From Hydrogenothermus marinus (GTDB lineage Bacteria; Aquificota; Aquificia; Aquificales; Hydrogenothermaceae), in the NCBI RefSeq assembly GCF_003688665.1, contig NZ_REFO01000011.1, forward strand, positions 308,578 to 372,577: DNA of 64,000 nucleotides. Direction: 5' to 3'. Made by a program: the position numbers and the translations under genes. Positions 48,001 through 56,864 of this stretch are shown here, piece after piece (within the stretch, counting starts at the first letter, position 1; each line of letters begins with the position of its first letter). The notes under the pieces are model-generated. The model saw only the letters and a list, made by a program, of their open reading frames with translations. It was not told where the DNA came from and ran no database searches.

Positions 48001-49096
48001 GTTTTTGTAACCTTTCAAAATCTTCTTCACTTAGTATATCTATATGCCATCCTGTTAATTTATGTGCAAGTTTTGCATTTATCCCACCTTTACCAATAGC
48101 AAGTGATAACTCATTTTTTGGAACAGCTACTTCTATTCTTTTTTCCTTTTCAAGTAATCTCCATTTTTTTGGATGAGAAGGTGCTAAAGCTCTTATTACA
48201 AATTTTGCAGGATCAGGCTCCCACTGAATTACATCTATTTTTTCTCCTGAAAGTTCATTTGTAACATTTTGTATTCTACTTCCTTTTAGTCCTACAACAA
48301 CACCAACAGGATCTATATTTTTATCAGGAGAATAAACTGCTACTTTTGCTCTTTCTCCAGGTTCTCTGGCTACTGCTTTTATTTCTATATCCCTTTCTTG
48401 AATTTCAGGAACTTCTATCTCAAGCAATCTTTTTAAAAAGTCTGGATGGGTCCTTGATAAAATAATTAAAGGCGGCTCACCTTCTATAATCCTTTTTACT
48501 TTTCCTTTTTCATAGATTTTATACTTATTATCTTTTATTACTTTTAGTATTAATGCTCTAATTCTATCTCCAACTTTAAAATGTTCTTTTTTTATCTGTT
48601 CTTCTTCAGGTAATATAGCTTCTATTCTTCCAAGGTCTACTATAATATCTCCATTTTCAAATCTTCTAACTATACCACTAATTATATTCCCTTCTAAATC
48701 TTTATATTCTTTATATATAATATCTCTTTCTACTTGTGAAACTTTTTTTGAGATAACATCTTTTGCTACAGTTACAGCAATTCTTCCTACTTCTTCAAGA
48801 GGAATAGGAATATCTACATAATCTCCAATTTTTGCATCAGGTTTATATTTTTTTGCTTCAGTTAATGATATTTCTCTACTTGGGTCTTCAATAAAAGGAG
48901 TAATTTTTTTTCTTATATAAACTTTTAAAGTATCATTTTCTTTATCAAAATCTACAATTACATTGTTTCCTCTTATTTTATACTCTTTTTTAACTGCTAT
49001 TTTTATTCCATCTTTTAAAGCTTTTTCTATAATATCTTCAGGAACATTTTTTTCCTTAGCTACAGTTTCTATAACATTCTTTAATTTTACTGCCAT
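47990..49096 (-). CDS. nusA: Transcription termination/antitermination factor NusA
   Basis: Binds RNA polymerase and nascent RNA. The 368 residues contain the N-terminal polymerase-binding domain (KDGIKIAVKKEYKIRGN), an S1 domain (GNIISGIVRRFENGDIIVDLGRIEAILP) and two KH domains (VGLKGSRIQNVTNELSGEKIDVI; VAVPKNELSLAIGKGGINAKLAHKLTG). No acidic C-terminal repeats, as is usual outside Proteobacteria. It follows rimP by 13 bases. Confidence 0.97.
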   Translation of the reverse strand: MAVKLKNVIETVAKEKNVPEDIIEKALKDGIKIAVKKEYKIRGNNVIVDFDKENDTLKVYIRKKITPFIEDPSREISLTEAKKYKPDAKIGDYVDIPIPLEEVGRIAVTVAKDVISKKVSQVERDIIYKEYKDLEGNIISGIVRRFENGDIIVDLGRIEAILPEEEQIKKEHFKVGDRIRALILKVIKDNKYKIYEKGKVKRIIEGEPPLIILSRTHPDFLKRLLEIEVPEIQERDIEIKAVAREPGERAKVAVYSPDKNIDPVGVVVGLKGSRIQNVTNELSGEKIDVIQWEPDPAKFVIRALAPSHPKKWRLLEKEKRIEVAVPKNELSLAIGKGGINAKLAHKLTGWHIDILSEEDFERLQKLEK

Positions 49097-49109
49097 AACT
49101 TTCTCCTAT

Positions 49110-49562
49110 TTAAAATTCAAGATTTGCTTTTGAAATTTTTTCATAAGGAATTTCTCTAATCTTTCCATCTTCTTCTATTTTTACATTTTCATTCTCAAGA
49201 CCAAGCAGTTTACCTTTATATACTTTATTTTTATTTCCTTCTTCTAAAGGCTCTGTTGTAACTATTTTTATATCTTTACCTTTAAAAATCTCATATTCTT
49301 CTTTATTTTTTAATTTTCTATTTAATCCAGGTGAAGAAACCTCAAGCTCATAAGAATAAGGTATAAGGTCTTCAACATCTAAAATTGCTCCTATTCTTCT
49401 ACTAACAAACTCACAATCACCTATACTTGTACCTTCAGGATTATAAATATATATTCTTAATACAGGCCTTTTTCCTTTTGTTAATTCTACATCTACAAGC
49501 TTTAAATCTCTTTCTTCTAAAATAGGAAAAACAAATTCTTTTACTTTTTCTACAATATCCAT
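49110..49562 (-). CDS. rimP: Ribosome maturation factor RimP
   Basis: Assists 30S assembly. From ATG 49562 it has 150 residues: VEKVKEFVFPILEERDLKLVDVE, the central CEFVSRRIGAILDVEDLIPYSYELEVSSPGLNRKL signature in parts, and a C-terminal SH3-like domain. A GTG four codons earlier also opens the frame, but it lies inside the GAGGTGA ribosome binding site that suits ATG 49562. Directly upstream of nusA as in most bacteria. Confidence 0.93.
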   Translation of the reverse strand: MDIVEKVKEFVFPILEERDLKLVDVELTKGKRPVLRIYIYNPEGTSIGDCEFVSRRIGAILDVEDLIPYSYELEVSSPGLNRKLKNKEEYEIFKGKDIKIVTTEPLEEGNKNKVYKGKLLGLENENVKIEEDGKIREIPYEKISKANLEF

Positions 49563-49620
49563 TGAAAAAATCACCTCACTTTTTGAGGGAAATTTATAAA
49601 TTTAATAAAATTTTTCAAGC

Positions 49621-50175
49621 TTATAAAGATAAAATCTCTTCCTCTTTTTCTTCTGTTAATTCATTTATCTGTTTTACATATTTATCTGTAATCTTTTGAA
49701 GATTATCCAGAGCTTTTTTTACCTCATCTTCTGAAAAGCCTTCTTTTTTTAGCTTTTCTATCTCTTCTTTTATATCTCTCCTAATATTTCTTAATATTAT
49801 TCTGTATTCTTCAGCAAATTTATGTAACTGTTTTACTATCTCTTTTCTTCTTTCTTCTGTCATTGGAGGTAGAATAATTCTTATTAAATTTCCTTCAGTT
49901 TGTGGATTTGCTCCTATATTTGCTTCTTGAATTGCTTTTTCTATTGCACTAACTGCATTTTGATCCCAAGTTTGAATTAAGATTTGATTTGCTTCGGGAG
50001 TTGATATTGTAGCTAACTGCTTTAATGGCATTTTTGAACCATAATAATCTACTTCTAAATTTTCTACAATTCCAGTAGAAGCTCTACCAGTTCTAATACC
50101 AGCAAGTTCATCTTTATACTTAAAAACTGTTTTTTTCATACGATTTTCTGCATCTTTTAATAAATCCTGAAGCAT
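49621..50175 (-). CDS. frr: Ribosome recycling factor
   Basis: Splits post-termination ribosomes with EF-G. The 184-residue protein has the tRNA-like fold hallmarks: AGIRTGRASTGIVENLEVDYYG, PLKQLATISTPEANQI, a Pro-rich PPMTEERRKEIVKQLHKFAEE and long coiled helices. Normal length. It follows pyrH by 66 bases. Confidence 0.97.
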   Translation of the reverse strand: MLQDLLKDAENRMKKTVFKYKDELAGIRTGRASTGIVENLEVDYYGSKMPLKQLATISTPEANQILIQTWDQNAVSAIEKAIQEANIGANPQTEGNLIRIILPPMTEERRKEIVKQLHKFAEEYRIILRNIRRDIKEEIEKLKKEGFSEDEVKKALDNLQKITDKYVKQINELTEEKEEEILSL

Positions 50176-50241
50176 ATTTAACCTCCATTTATACTATATT
50201 TTAGGTAAATTTAAGATAATTTAATTATAATATGGATGATG

Positions 50242-50952
<711 letters not shown>

Positions 50953-50955
50953 TTA

Positions 50956-51549
50956 TTATTCTCCTATTTCAAATCTGCAAAATCTTCCTACTTGAATATT
51001 TTCACCTATTTTAGCTATATATTCTTTGATTAAATCTTCTATTGTTTTTGTTTCATCTTTTATGAATTTTTGTTCTAATAAGCAGTTTTCTTGGAAGAAT
51101 TTGTTTAGCTTTCCTTCTGCTATTTTTTCTGCTATATGTTCAGGTTTTCCTTCTGCTATAGCTGCTTCTCTTGCTATTTCTCCTTCTTTAGCAATTATTT
51201 CTTCTGGTACATCTTCTCTTTTTACCCATTTTGGTTTCATTGCTGCTATTTGAAGAGCCAATTCATTTGCAAGTTCTTTGAAAAGTTCATTTCTTGCAAC
51301 AAAATCTGTTTCACAGTTTAACTCAAGTAAAACACCAACTCTTCCACCTGCATGTATATATGAATGAATTAATCCTTCTTTTGTTTCTCTCCCAGCTTTT
51401 TTAGCAGCTTTTGCAGCTCCTTTTTTTCTTAAAACTTCTACTGCTTTTTCTAAATCTCCACCTGTTTCTTCAAGGGCTTTTTTACATTCCATAAAGCCTG
51501 CACCAGTCATATCTCTTAAAGTTTTTACTAATTTTGCATCTACAGCCAT
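50956..51549 (-). CDS. tsf: Elongation factor Ts
   Basis: Nucleotide exchange factor of EF-Tu. The 197 residues show the N-terminal UBA domain ([19 protein letters not shown]), [18 protein letters not shown], and the single core domain with [15 protein letters not shown], ending [10 protein letters not shown]. It is the short form with one main core domain, as in Thermus and other thermophiles. Confidence 0.97.
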   Translation of the reverse strand: MAVDAKLVKTLRDMTGAGFMECKKALEETGGDLEKAVEVLRKKGAAKAAKKAGRETKEGLIHSYIHAGGRVGVLLELNCETDFVARNELFKELANELALQIAAMKPKWVKREDVPEEIIAKEGEIAREAAIAEGKPEHIAEKIAEGKLNKFFQENCLLEQKFIKDETKTIEDLIKEYIAKIGENIQVGRFCRFEIGE

Positions 51550-51551
51550 TA

Positions 51552-52454
51552 TTAAAGTTCCTCCTTAGCTTCTTCTATTTCTTCAGGTAAATTTTCTTTA
51601 ACTTCTTTATCTATATTTTCTTCAAGGACTTTTTCTTTTGATGGATCATTTGCACCTGTTATACCAGATTCAACTGCAGGGCCTACTTCTGCAACTCCTT
51701 CTTCTTGAGCTTTCTTTAAAAGTTCTGCTTCAACACTATCTGTCTCAACAGCTTCAAGCTCTTTTTCTCTTAAAGCTTTTCCTTCTAATACTGCATCAGC
51801 TATTTTAGAAGTTATTAAATTAATAGCTTTAATAGCATCATCATTACCAGGTATTGGATAGTCAATATAGTCAGGATCACAGTTTGTATCTGCAATAGCA
51901 ACTACTGGAATTCCTAATTTTTTAGCTTCTTTTACTGCAAGCTCTTCTCTTACAGTATCAACAACATAAATAATATCTGGAAGTTTTTCCATATCTTTAA
52001 TTCCTTTAAGGAATTTTTCCAATTTAGCTTTTTTCTTTTTAATTTTTACAACTTCTTTTTTAGGTAAAATCTCAAAAGCACCTTCTGCTTCCATTCTTTC
52101 TAGTCTTTTTAATTTTTCTATAGATTTTCTAACTGTTTGAAAGTTAGTTAAAAGACCACCAAGCCATCTTTGATTGATGTAGTAAGCTCCACATCTTTGA
52201 GCTTGCTCTTCTATAATGTCTTGAGCTTGTTTTTTTGTTCCAACAAAAAGAACATCAGCACCTTTTGCAACTTCATCTCTTACATATTCCCATGCTACTT
52301 TGAAAAGCGGAATAGTCTTTGCAAGGTCAATAATGTGAATTCCATTTCTCTTTGTGAAGATGTAAGGAGCCATTTTAGGATTCCATCTTCTAACTTGATG
52401 TCCAAAATGGACACCTGCTTCTAAAAGCTCTCTCATAGTAATTTCAAAAGCCAT
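51552..52454 (-). CDS. rpsB: 30S ribosomal protein S2
   Basis: 300 residues, matching S2 from [20 protein letters not shown] to the [16 protein letters not shown] region at about 225, with a coiled-coil insert ([20 protein letters not shown]). The last 65 or so residues are an acidic Glu-rich tail beyond the usual end. It opens the rpsB-tsf-pyrH-frr-rimP-nusA-ylxRQ-infB operon and has a structured leader. Confidence 0.97.
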   Translation of the reverse strand: MAFEITMRELLEAGVHFGHQVRRWNPKMAPYIFTKRNGIHIIDLAKTIPLFKVAWEYVRDEVAKGADVLFVGTKKQAQDIIEEQAQRCGAYYINQRWLGGLLTNFQTVRKSIEKLKRLERMEAEGAFEILPKKEVVKIKKKKAKLEKFLKGIKDMEKLPDIIYVVDTVREELAVKEAKKLGIPVVAIADTNCDPDYIDYPIPGNDDAIKAINLITSKIADAVLEGKALREKELEAVETDSVEAELLKKAQEEGVAEVGPAVESGITGANDPSKEKVLEENIDKEVKENLPEEIEEAKEEL

Positions 52455-52484
52455 AAAAAATCCTCCTGTAAGGGTTTATTCTTC

Positions 52485-52529
52485 CGTTCCCAATTGACCA
52501 CAAAGGGCAACCCTTTTGCAGCGGGAACG
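52485..52529 (-). promoter_or_regulatory. Structured 5' leader of rpsB, candidate S2 autoregulatory element
   Basis: On the minus strand an outer stem CGTTCCC (52529-52523) pairs with GGGAACG (52491-52485) and encloses an inner hairpin AAAGGG-TTG-CCCTTT (52516-52502). It starts about 20 bases after a TATAAT box and ends 30 bases before the rpsB ATG. Such nested helices fit an r-protein feedback leader; identity to a known family is not shown. Confidence 0.5.
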
Positions 52530-52548
52530 TGCTTAATTTATCTAAATT

Positions 52549-52554
52549 ATTATA
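52549..52554 (-). promoter_or_regulatory. -10 box of the rpsB operon promoter
   Basis: Perfect TATAAT on the minus strand, about 20 bases before the leader hairpin. No convincing -35 was found. Confidence 0.45.
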
Positions 52555-52577
52555 TCATATTTAAACTATTTTGGTTT

Positions 52578-53297
52578 TTATTTTATTATTGCTAATAAAA
52601 TTGCAAAAAATGATAATACTGATGTAATTGTATATCCAACAGGAAAATCAAATTTAACTGCTAAATAAATGGCAAAAACAGAAAGTATAAAACCAGATGC
52701 TATACCTATAATAAAAGCTTTTTCTTTCTTTACTAGGAATCCTATAAATGCTGGAACAATTAAAAAAGTAAATACAACTAATACACCAACTAATGATACA
52801 GAATGAACAATTGTTAAAGCAAAAACAGGGAAATATATAAATTCGTAATATTTATAGTTTTTTGAAAAATATAAAATACTTAAGAAGATAAGATATATGA
52901 AAAAAGTTATAAATACATCTTTAAAATCTACATAAAGAATATCAGATGCAGTAAGTTCTTTTATATGTTCCATTCCAGATGGGGATTTTGATAAAACTAT
53001 AAATAAACTTGAAAATCCAAATGCATAAAATATACCAATAAAAGCTTCTACATATTTATTTTTCTTACTTACATATGCAATTATTATTGCTGTTAGTACT
53101 GCAAACAAAATTGAAAATAAAAAATGATATTTTTCATTAAAAAAAACAAGGGAAATGGCAGTCCCTAATGCTGCCATTTGCCCAACAGCAATATCTGTAA
53201 ATATTATCTGCCTTTTTATTATTTCAATACCAAGATAGGTATGCATAAGAATAATAATTAAAACTAAAACAAAAGAGGGTAGTAAAATATCAATCAT
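52578..53297 (-). CDS. Metal ABC transporter permease, ABC-3 (ZnuB/MntB) family
   Basis: 239 residues with about eight membrane helices and the ABC-3 pattern: LGIEIIKRQIIFTDIAVGQMAALGTA near the N-terminus and VGVLVVFTFLIVPAFIGFL near 180. It overlaps the binding protein gene by 8 bases. No ATP-binding subunit is adjacent in the window, so it must use one encoded elsewhere. Confidence 0.88.
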   Translation of the reverse strand: MIDILLPSFVLVLIIILMHTYLGIEIIKRQIIFTDIAVGQMAALGTAISLVFFNEKYHFLFSILFAVLTAIIIAYVSKKNKYVEAFIGIFYAFGFSSLFIVLSKSPSGMEHIKELTASDILYVDFKDVFITFFIYLIFLSILYFSKNYKYYEFIYFPVFALTIVHSVSLVGVLVVFTFLIVPAFIGFLVKKEKAFIIGIASGFILSVFAIYLAVKFDFPVGYTITSVLSFFAILLAIIK

Positions 53298-54177
53298 TTG
53301 TAATCCTCATTACTATTACATCAAATAAAGAATATATATCTTTGACTTCTGGTAAAGAGTTTACATCTGTTGGTAAAAGAATAGCTTTTACGCCAGTTTT
53401 TTTATATAAAAACTCTACAGGATCCTTTGGATTATAAATAGCATAAGCTATAAATAAGATTTTCTTAGTCTTTGCAATATTAATTAACTCTAATAGATGA
53501 GAAGTTGTTGGAGGAATTCCTGGAAGAGGTTCTAAAGTACCAGCAATATTTATTCCATACCTTAAAAAGAAATAATCAAATATTCTATGGTATTCAAATA
53601 CATTGGTATTTTTTAATTTTTTCATTTTTTGATTCCATAAAGAAAGTTTTTCTTTCCATTTTTGCTTAAATCTCTGTAAATTTTCCATATAAAACTGGCA
53701 GTTATCAGCATCAATGCTACAAAGTCTTTCTGTAATTGCATCTGCCATTTTAGGAATTTTTATAGGATCCAAATAAAAATGAGGATTTCCTTGAGGATGG
53801 ACATCTCCTAAGGCTCTTGATACAGCTGTTGGTTTTTGGATAAGTTCAAACAAAGATGATAAATCTAAAAATCCTTTGGTACCTGGAAGAATTTTTCTAT
53901 TATTTGCTTTTCTTAATAATGATGGAAGCCAACCTATCTCAAGACTACCACCATTTATTATTAATAAATCTGCATCTCTAAGTTTTACTACTAAAGAAGG
54001 TCTTGCTGGAACAAAATGAGGATCCCATTTTCCATTAGATAAACTATTAACATTAACTTTATCTTTTGCAATTTCTTTAACAATGCTTTCTATATAAGGG
54101 TAAGTAGTTACCACTTTAGGTTTTGCATTTACTATAAATGAAAGTCCTAATATAAATAAAATTATTAATCTCTTCAT
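53290..54177 (-). CDS. Periplasmic metal-binding protein of an ABC transporter (ZnuA-like)
   Basis: 295 residues, signal peptide MKRLIILFILGLSFIVNA, cluster A-I solute-binding fold. Likely metal ligands are His in GKWDPHFVPA (about 52), His in GNPHFYLDP (about 127), His in VFEYHRIFDYFF (about 190) and Asp in LLPTDVNSL (about 275). It lacks the long His-rich loop of many ZnuA proteins. With the His-rich outer membrane protein next door, zinc is the likely substrate, though Mn cannot be ruled out. Confidence 0.85.
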   Translation of the reverse strand: MKRLIILFILGLSFIVNAKPKVVTTYPYIESIVKEIAKDKVNVNSLSNGKWDPHFVPARPSLVVKLRDADLLIINGGSLEIGWLPSLLRKANNRKILPGTKGFLDLSSLFELIQKPTAVSRALGDVHPQGNPHFYLDPIKIPKMADAITERLCSIDADNCQFYMENLQRFKQKWKEKLSLWNQKMKKLKNTNVFEYHRIFDYFFLRYGINIAGTLEPLPGIPPTTSHLLELINIAKTKKILFIAYAIYNPKDPVEFLYKKTGVKAILLPTDVNSLPEVKDIYSLFDVIVMRITND

Positions 54178-54192
54178 TCTTATACCTCCTTT

Positions 54193-55302
54193 TTAGAATT
54201 CATGAGCTCCGTGAGCTCCAATAACTAAGTTAAGTTCTACAATAAACTCTTTAATATCTTGACGATTATTTCCTATAAATTTACTTCTATCATAGTTATA
54301 TTGAAATCTTAATCTTGAAAACTCTGATGGAGTAAAATCAATCATAAAAGAATATCTATCTAAGTCTTCAGGATTATTTTGAGTATTTTTATTCAAAAGA
54401 TCATATCTAAAACCAGTTCTCCATCTTCTACTAAATCTATAAACTACCTGAGAGTAAAATCCTCCTTGTTTCTTATTTAAATCTTCTAAATCCCTATATA
54501 AATACTCAGATTGCCAAGATATATATCTATAACTATCAAGTAGATATTTGGCTGTAAAATCTAATCCATATATCTTACTATCTGTATCATTTTCTGTTTT
54601 TCCTGACAAATAAGAAATTCCTCCAATTAAAGTTAGATTTCCAATATCATAAGATGATTTTATAAATCCTGTGTATAAACTACCATCTGCTTTACCAAAA
54701 CTTTGTTCATTTTCTCCTTGTAAAATTTCACTGCCTAATAAAAGATAAAAATTAGTAGGGGCTATCCATGATATTTGGATTCCTTTTTCATTAAGTTTTT
54801 CATCACCAAAAAAAGCTTTATATACTAAAGGGACATCAGTAAAATCCCATACATGTTGGTGTTGTTTATTAAGTCTTCCAATAGAACTTAAAAATTTACC
54901 ACCTTTGATTCTTAAATGATAAGGAAGATTCCTTGTTAAAAAGTAAAGCTCTTCAATCTCAAAATGTTCTTGACTAAGATGAAAAATACCAATTAAATCA
55001 AAATAAGGATCAACTGCTGAATGTATTGCAAGTTCACCATAATTAAGATTAAATCCTCTATTAGCATTTAAATAATGAGAATGTTCATCTTCTGAATGAT
55101 GCTCTTCTATAAATCCTGGAATAGTTAGTTCTTTATAAGTATCATTTTTAACATTTCTACTAACATAAGAAAAATCACCAATTAAAGATATATCTGGAAC
55201 AAATTGAGTTTGAGCAAAAGGATTTGAAAAATAATTGTAGTTATTTTCAGTAGCGTAAGTAATACCGAATGACAATAAAATACCAGTAATTATTTTTCTC
55301 AT
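54193..55302 (-). CDS. His-rich outer membrane beta-barrel protein of a zinc-type operon
   Basis: 369 residues with signal peptide (MRKIITGILLSFGITYA) and alternating amphipathic strands ending in an aromatic-poor C-terminus (VIGAHGAHEF). No TonB box or plug domain; the size fits a porin-like barrel. A His/Glu cluster (EEHHSEDEHSHYL near 66-78) and C-terminal histidines suggest metal binding. It sits 15 bases upstream of the binding protein gene and probably admits or senses zinc. Confidence 0.7.
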   Translation of the reverse strand: MRKIITGILLSFGITYATENNYNYFSNPFAQTQFVPDISLIGDFSYVSRNVKNDTYKELTIPGFIEEHHSEDEHSHYLNANRGFNLNYGELAIHSAVDPYFDLIGIFHLSQEHFEIEELYFLTRNLPYHLRIKGGKFLSSIGRLNKQHQHVWDFTDVPLVYKAFFGDEKLNEKGIQISWIAPTNFYLLLGSEILQGENEQSFGKADGSLYTGFIKSSYDIGNLTLIGGISYLSGKTENDTDSKIYGLDFTAKYLLDSYRYISWQSEYLYRDLEDLNKKQGGFYSQVVYRFSRRWRTGFRYDLLNKNTQNNPEDLDRYSFMIDFTPSEFSRLRFQYNYDRSKFIGNNRQDIKEFIVELNLVIGAHGAHEF

Positions 55303-55363
55303 ATAGAGTCCTCCTTTTAAATTTTTAAATTAAAAGATAAAGATTAAAAATTTTTTAAAGTTT

Positions 55364-55633
55364 TTAAATGTAAAAAGGAGGACTTCTGGCTTTTATTTTT
55401 ATTGATATTTTTGTTTGGTAATTTTTTAGTTTTTTAATACATTTAATAGATTTTTCTTTTGGAAAATGTATCTTAATAGGATTTAAGTCAGGGCTATTAG
55501 ATGTATTATTAAATTGAAAAAAACAGATAGGACAATCAGAATGATGTTTAAAATCAGCATGATGGTGTGTAGCTGATATTAAAACAGAAGAAGAAAATAA
55601 TATTAGGAAGAAGAGTTTTTTAAAGTATTTCAA
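55364..55633 (-). CDS. Small exported His/Cys protein, start unclear
   Basis: 89 residues: hydrophobic signal (LFFLILFSSSVLIS), then THHHADFKHHSDCPICFFQF, which looks like a metal-binding segment, and a basic tail. No family assigned, though it recalls small exported proteins found next to metal uptake genes. The frame begins at TTG 55633. An ATG at 55644-55642 with the same MKK-type start is out of frame by one base across an A6 tract. It opens the zinc-type operon. Confidence 0.5.
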   Translation of the reverse strand: MKYFKKLFFLILFSSSVLISATHHHADFKHHSDCPICFFQFNNTSNSPDLNPIKIHFPKEKSIKCIKKLKNYQTKISIKIKARSPPFYI

Positions 55634-55682
55634 TATTTTTTCATTTACCGAGAAAAATTTTCAATTTACCAATTATATCATA

Positions 55683-55696
55683 ATGATAGTTATCAT
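55683..55696. promoter_or_regulatory. Palindrome ATGATA-GT-TATCAT, possible Fur/Zur-family operator
   Basis: Perfect 6-2-6 inverted repeat, 50 bases upstream of the first gene of the zinc-type operon and 70 bases upstream of the divergent Mrp gene. The same ATGATA-N2-TATCAT core occurs at 27886-27899. A zinc- or iron-responsive repressor is the natural candidate. Confidence 0.5.
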
Positions 55697-55765
55697 ACCT
55701 TTAAATTTTAAAATCTTTATTCTATTATTAAAATACAGAATATAACATATTTTTTGGAGGTTTTA

Positions 55766-56848
55766 ATGGCATTACAAGGAGTAATTGATGCTCTAAAGAA
55801 AACTACTTTAGAAGAAATCGGCATTAGTTTTTCTTTAGCAGATATTTTAAGAGACATAAAAATAGAAGGAACAGATGTAAGTTTAGTTTTATTTTCACCA
55901 AGTGAAAAATATTATGATTTTTTGAGAAAGAAAGCAGAAGAAGCTTTAAAACCATTAGGAGCAACTAAGATAGATGTAGAATTTACAGATCAGCCACCAG
56001 CTCAAAGACAACAAACACAAGCTCCACCACCTCCACCACAAGAAAATCCATTTGAAAATAGAAGAAGAATACCAAAAGTAAAAAAAGCTATAGCAGTAGC
56101 TTCAGGTAAAGGTGGAGTTGGTAAATCAACTGTTGCTGTAAATTTAGCAGCAGCATTAAAAAGTAAAGGATACAATGTTGGATATCTTGATGCTGATATG
56201 TATGGACCTTCTGGGCCTACAATGCTTGGAGCAAAAGATAAACAAGTTATTGGGAAACAAACACCTACAGGAGATGTTTTAGTAGCTCCAGAAAGCCATG
56301 GAATAAAAGTAATGTCAATAGGGTTTTTACTTCCTTCAGAAGATACACCTGTAATATGGAGAGGACCTGTTTTATTTAAAGCTTTAAATCAGTTTTTATT
56401 TGAGATAGATTGGGGAGATGAAGAATTAGATTTCTTAATAATAGATTTACCACCAGGTACAGGAGATGTACAGATTACTCTTGGACAAACTGCAGAGCTT
56501 GATGGAGCAGTAATTGTCACAACTCCACAAGATGTTGCTTTAATAGATGTTAAAAAAGGAATTCAGATGTTTAAAGAAGTAGAAATACCTGTTTTAGGTA
56601 TAGTAGAAAATATGAGTTATTTTGTTTGTCCAGATAATAATAAAATATATGAAATATTTGGCAAAAGTAAAACTGAAGAGATAGCAAAACAATATGGAAC
56701 AAAACTTTTAGGAAAAATACCAATAGAACCTAAGGTTGCAGAATTTTCTGACTTAGGAGTGCCTATAGTTTTAGCAAAACCTGATAGTAATTCAGCAAAA
56801 GCATTTATGCAAATTGCAGATAATTTAATTAAAGAATTAAGTAAATAA
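55766..56848 (+). CDS. Mrp/ApbC-family Fe-S cluster carrier ATPase
   Basis: 360 residues: an N-terminal MIP18/DUF59 domain (about 1-75), a Pro/Gln linker, then the P-loop domain with SGKGGVGKSTVAVNLA (about 112-127, deviant Walker A), MYGPSGPTMLG, LIIDLPPGTGDVQITL and the C-terminal CxxD-like site (YFVCPDNN). It carries Fe-S clusters to target proteins. ATG 55766 has GGAGG 5 bases upstream; an upstream TTG four codons earlier sits before that site and is unlikely. First gene of the Fe-S operon. Confidence 0.93.
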   Translation: MALQGVIDALKKTTLEEIGISFSLADILRDIKIEGTDVSLVLFSPSEKYYDFLRKKAEEALKPLGATKIDVEFTDQPPAQRQQTQAPPPPPQENPFENRRRIPKVKKAIAVASGKGGVGKSTVAVNLAAALKSKGYNVGYLDADMYGPSGPTMLGAKDKQVIGKQTPTGDVLVAPESHGIKVMSIGFLLPSEDTPVIWRGPVLFKALNQFLFEIDWGDEELDFLIIDLPPGTGDVQITLGQTAELDGAVIVTTPQDVALIDVKKGIQMFKEVEIPVLGIVENMSYFVCPDNNKIYEIFGKSKTEEIAKQYGTKLLGKIPIEPKVAEFSDLGVPIVLAKPDSNSAKAFMQIADNLIKELSK

Positions 56849-56864
56849 AGAGGAGGTATTAAAA

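Noticed and set aside
55754..55765. TTG start giving MEVLM at the Mrp gene
   Set aside because: The TTG is part of the sequence containing the GGAGG site for ATG 55766.
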